Positions 62,433-64,000 of a DNA stretch of 64,000 nucleotides are shown piece by piece. Location: contig NZ_FNYE01000037.1 of NCBI RefSeq assembly GCF_900108945.1, positions 1-64,000 of the forward strand, written 5' to 3'. Each line of letters begins with the position of its first letter. The first letter of the stretch is position 1. Below the pieces are notes generated by a model. That model was not told the DNA's origin. It saw only the letters and a list, made by a program, of their open reading frames with translations, and ran no database searches. The position numbers and the translations under genes were made by a program. The stretch is from Paraburkholderia diazotrophica. Lineage in GTDB: Bacteria > Pseudomonadota > Gammaproteobacteria > Burkholderiales > Burkholderiaceae.

Positions 62433-63446
62433 ATGCTCGAACCTGAAATCGCCGCATTCGTCGAACGGACGAAAGCGCTTTACCCGAGCGACCGCTCGGC
62501 ATCGACGGTCGTCGAGCAGAGGGCGATGTACGAGCGTCTCGCCGCTGCATTCACGCCGCCGTTACTCGATGGCGTGCGCACGTACGATGCGCCGTTCACG
62601 TCGCCCGATGGCCATGCTTTCATGCTGCGCCTCTATGCGCCTGCCCAACGTGAGCGGTGCGAGCGCTCGCCGGGCATGGTGCTTTATTTTCATGGCGGGG
62701 GATTCGTGGTCGGCTCGCTCGCGAGCCACGATCTGATCACTGCGCGCATCGCGGCCGATACGGGCCTGTGCGTGATCGCCGTCGATTACCGGCTTGCGCC
62801 CGAGCATCCAGCGCCCGCCGCTCACGAAGATTGCCTGGCTGTCACGCGCGCCGCGCTCGATGGACGCTTGCCATTCGGTCTGGTGCCGACGTCGCTGCAA
62901 CTCGCGGGCGACAGCGCGGGTGCGACGCTCGCGGCGAGTGTCGCGATGCGGTTGCGCGACGAAGGGTTGACGGGCGTCCGAGGTCTCGCGCTGGTTTATC
63001 CGATGCTGGGTGTCGAGCCGCAATCGCCCGCGCGCGAGACGGAAGCCGACGCGCCGATGCTCACGCTCGCCGATGTGCGGCGCTACAGCGCGATGTATTG
63101 GGGCGATGAAGCGGGCAATGAAGCGGGCAACCATGCGGGCAACGCGGGCAGCAGCATCAGCGGGTTGCGCACAAGCGTTTCGGAGCATATTGCGTGGACG
63201 ATTCCGCTCGAAGCATCACGTTATGATGGATTGCCGCCGACGCTCGCGATCGGCGTCGAGCACGATCCGTTGCGCGACGATGCGCGCGAGTTTGCGGAGC
63301 GCATCCGCGCGGCGGGCGGGCAAGCGCATGCGCCCGTCGGCAAGGGCCTTGTACACGGCTCGTGGCGCGCGCTGGCGACAAGTCCCGGCGTGCAATGGAT
63401 GCACGGCGAGGTGTGCCGCTTCCTTACCGATCACGTAGCGGATTAG
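62433..63446 (+). CDS. Alpha/beta-hydrolase of the HSL family, likely acyl-carnitine esterase
   Basis: 337 residues. Oxyanion motif HGGG (GMVLYFHGGGFVVGSLASHD), VIAVDYRLAPEHPAPAAHED, nucleophile GDSAG (LQLAGDSAGATLAASVAMRL), acid in AIGVEHDPLRDDAREFAERI and His in GKGLVHGSWRAL. The place behind cdhB matches the pseudomonad gene whose product releases carnitine from short-chain acyl-carnitines. GGAG precedes ATG 62433 (GTG 62424 is an alternative). An insert GDEAGNEAGNHAGNAGS at 63103-63153 is a small in-frame repeat expansion. Confidence 0.82.
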   Translation: MLEPEIAAFVERTKALYPSDRSASTVVEQRAMYERLAAAFTPPLLDGVRTYDAPFTSPDGHAFMLRLYAPAQRERCERSPGMVLYFHGGGFVVGSLASHDLITARIAADTGLCVIAVDYRLAPEHPAPAAHEDCLAVTRAALDGRLPFGLVPTSLQLAGDSAGATLAASVAMRLRDEGLTGVRGLALVYPMLGVEPQSPARETEADAPMLTLADVRRYSAMYWGDEAGNEAGNHAGNAGSSISGLRTSVSEHIAWTIPLEASRYDGLPPTLAIGVEHDPLRDDAREFAERIRAAGGQAHAPVGKGLVHGSWRALATSPGVQWMHGEVCRFLTDHVAD

Positions 63447-63545
63447 CGGATACAACAGCGGCCTGTCGCATGCGATCCTTTTGCGTGCAATGCCGCTCGT
63501 TTCTGTGCAAGGACCTTTGGCTTCGATTGTTGCCTGAAACGTCGG

Positions 63546-63860
63546 TTATGCGGCGAGCGCGTGCTCGAGTTCTTCGGCGGCGAGTGCGTGTTCGAGCACT
63601 TCGGCTGCGATCATCGCGGATGCATTGGCGGGAGCGGGGCGCTCGGCCGGCTTGAAGACGGCGTCGCCGCGGCGGATCTTGCGGCGCGATACGGCACAGG
63701 TGCCGGACGAGTGCGCCGAACGGCGGCGCCAGCGCTGCTCGCCATAATGACAGCGGCCCGGCTCGATCCAGCGAATGATGAGTGTTGTATCAGAGTGCTC
63801 GAGTATCTCGATGCGCAACCCGTTGGCGCCTGTCAACGGCAAACACTCCAAGGTCGTCAT
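63546..63860 (-). CDS. DUF3331 protein
   Basis: 104 residues. The core TLIIRWIEPGRCHYGEQRWR, then SGTCAVSRRKIRRGDAVFKP and PPANASAMI-like PAPANASAMIAAEVLEHA is typical of DUF3331, a family nearly limited to Burkholderiaceae. CxH and C residues may bind a metal. GGAGCC precedes the ATG at 63860. The C-terminus ends in a nine-residue duplication (EVLEHALAA, EELEHALAA) matching a 27-bp tandem duplication in the DNA. Function unknown. Confidence 0.8.
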   Translation of the reverse strand: MTTLECLPLTGANGLRIEILEHSDTTLIIRWIEPGRCHYGEQRWRRRSAHSSGTCAVSRRKIRRGDAVFKPAERPAPANASAMIAAEVLEHALAAEELEHALAA

Positions 63861-64000
63861 GGTCGGCTCCGTAGTTGTGGTGTGTGCCGAATTTAGTCCC
63901 GCGCGCGCGTGAGAGCCATTGTGCCCGCGTAGAAACACTGTTCCCGATTCGGCAATAATCTGATGGCGGATGTGCACGCGGACGGTACCAGGCCGTTTCG

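Overview
The window reads as a high-GC chromosome segment of a Burkholderiaceae bacterium of the Paraburkholderia/Caballeronia/Burkholderia type. The grounds are a DUF3331 protein, a VpsR-like regulator, OmpC-like porins, a Burkholderia-type intergenic hairpin repeat (cctacttttctttgc / gcaaagaaaagtagg) and a full glycine-betaine/carnitine catabolic region. The genus is inferred from gene content; no 16S or marker gene is present.

Layout. 1-344 is the right end of an IS5-family element. 341-2201 holds a small membrane protein, a DUF3313 lipoprotein and a TetR regulator. 2255-4564 holds inverted, truncated remnants of a filamentous haemagglutinin/CdiA-type exoprotein and a broken small gene behind it. 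4638-8284 is a GlxA-type regulator divergent from a tautomerase / SnoaL-like / exported muconolactone-isomerase-like / lipoprotein hydrolase set. 8923-12628 is the 4-hydroxybenzoate module pobA, pobR, pcaK. 13251-20066 is an island with different codon habits: a three-part fusion (BenC-type reductase, FCD sensor domain, cytochrome P450), a second PobR-like AraC regulator, a short-chain dehydrogenase, a KstD-like flavoprotein and a NIPSNAP protein. 20951-24020 holds a VpsR-like regulator, a Ser/Thr phosphatase and a small winged-helix-like protein.

24328-31175 holds betI-betB-betA-MFS and fdhA. 31955-35691 holds a B12-dependent ribonucleotide reductase and gbdR. 36229-47631 is the demethylation operon glyA, dipeptidase, DUF5943, dgcA, dgcB, etfA, etfB, gbcA, gbcB. 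A 0.87-kb inverted-repeat element with a 38-bp tandem array follows. 48617-56040 holds a betaine-binding protein, an APC permease, purU, a LysR regulator, betC and a choline-binding protein. 56271-63446 holds a porin and the carnitine cluster cdhR, caiX, cdhC, cdhA, cdhB and an acyl-carnitine hydrolase. A DUF3331 gene closes the window.

How they work together. Choline-O-sulfate (BetC), choline (BetA/BetB) and carnitine (CdhA/CdhC/CdhB) all converge on glycine betaine. GbcAB and DgcAB with its electron-transfer flavoprotein demethylate betaine to sarcosine, and FdhA, PurU and GlyA handle the one-carbon units. The sarcosine oxidase genes (soxBDAG) are not in the window. Three periplasmic binding proteins lack any local permease or ATPase.

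The most novel proposal is that the P450 fusion, SDR and KstD-like desaturase beside pobA form a route turning a cyclohexanecarboxylate-like alicyclic acid into 4-hydroxybenzoate. A shared direct-repeat operator (TGTCC, repeated at 21-bp spacing) lies upstream of pobR/pcaK, the P450 fusion and the second PobR/SDR pair.
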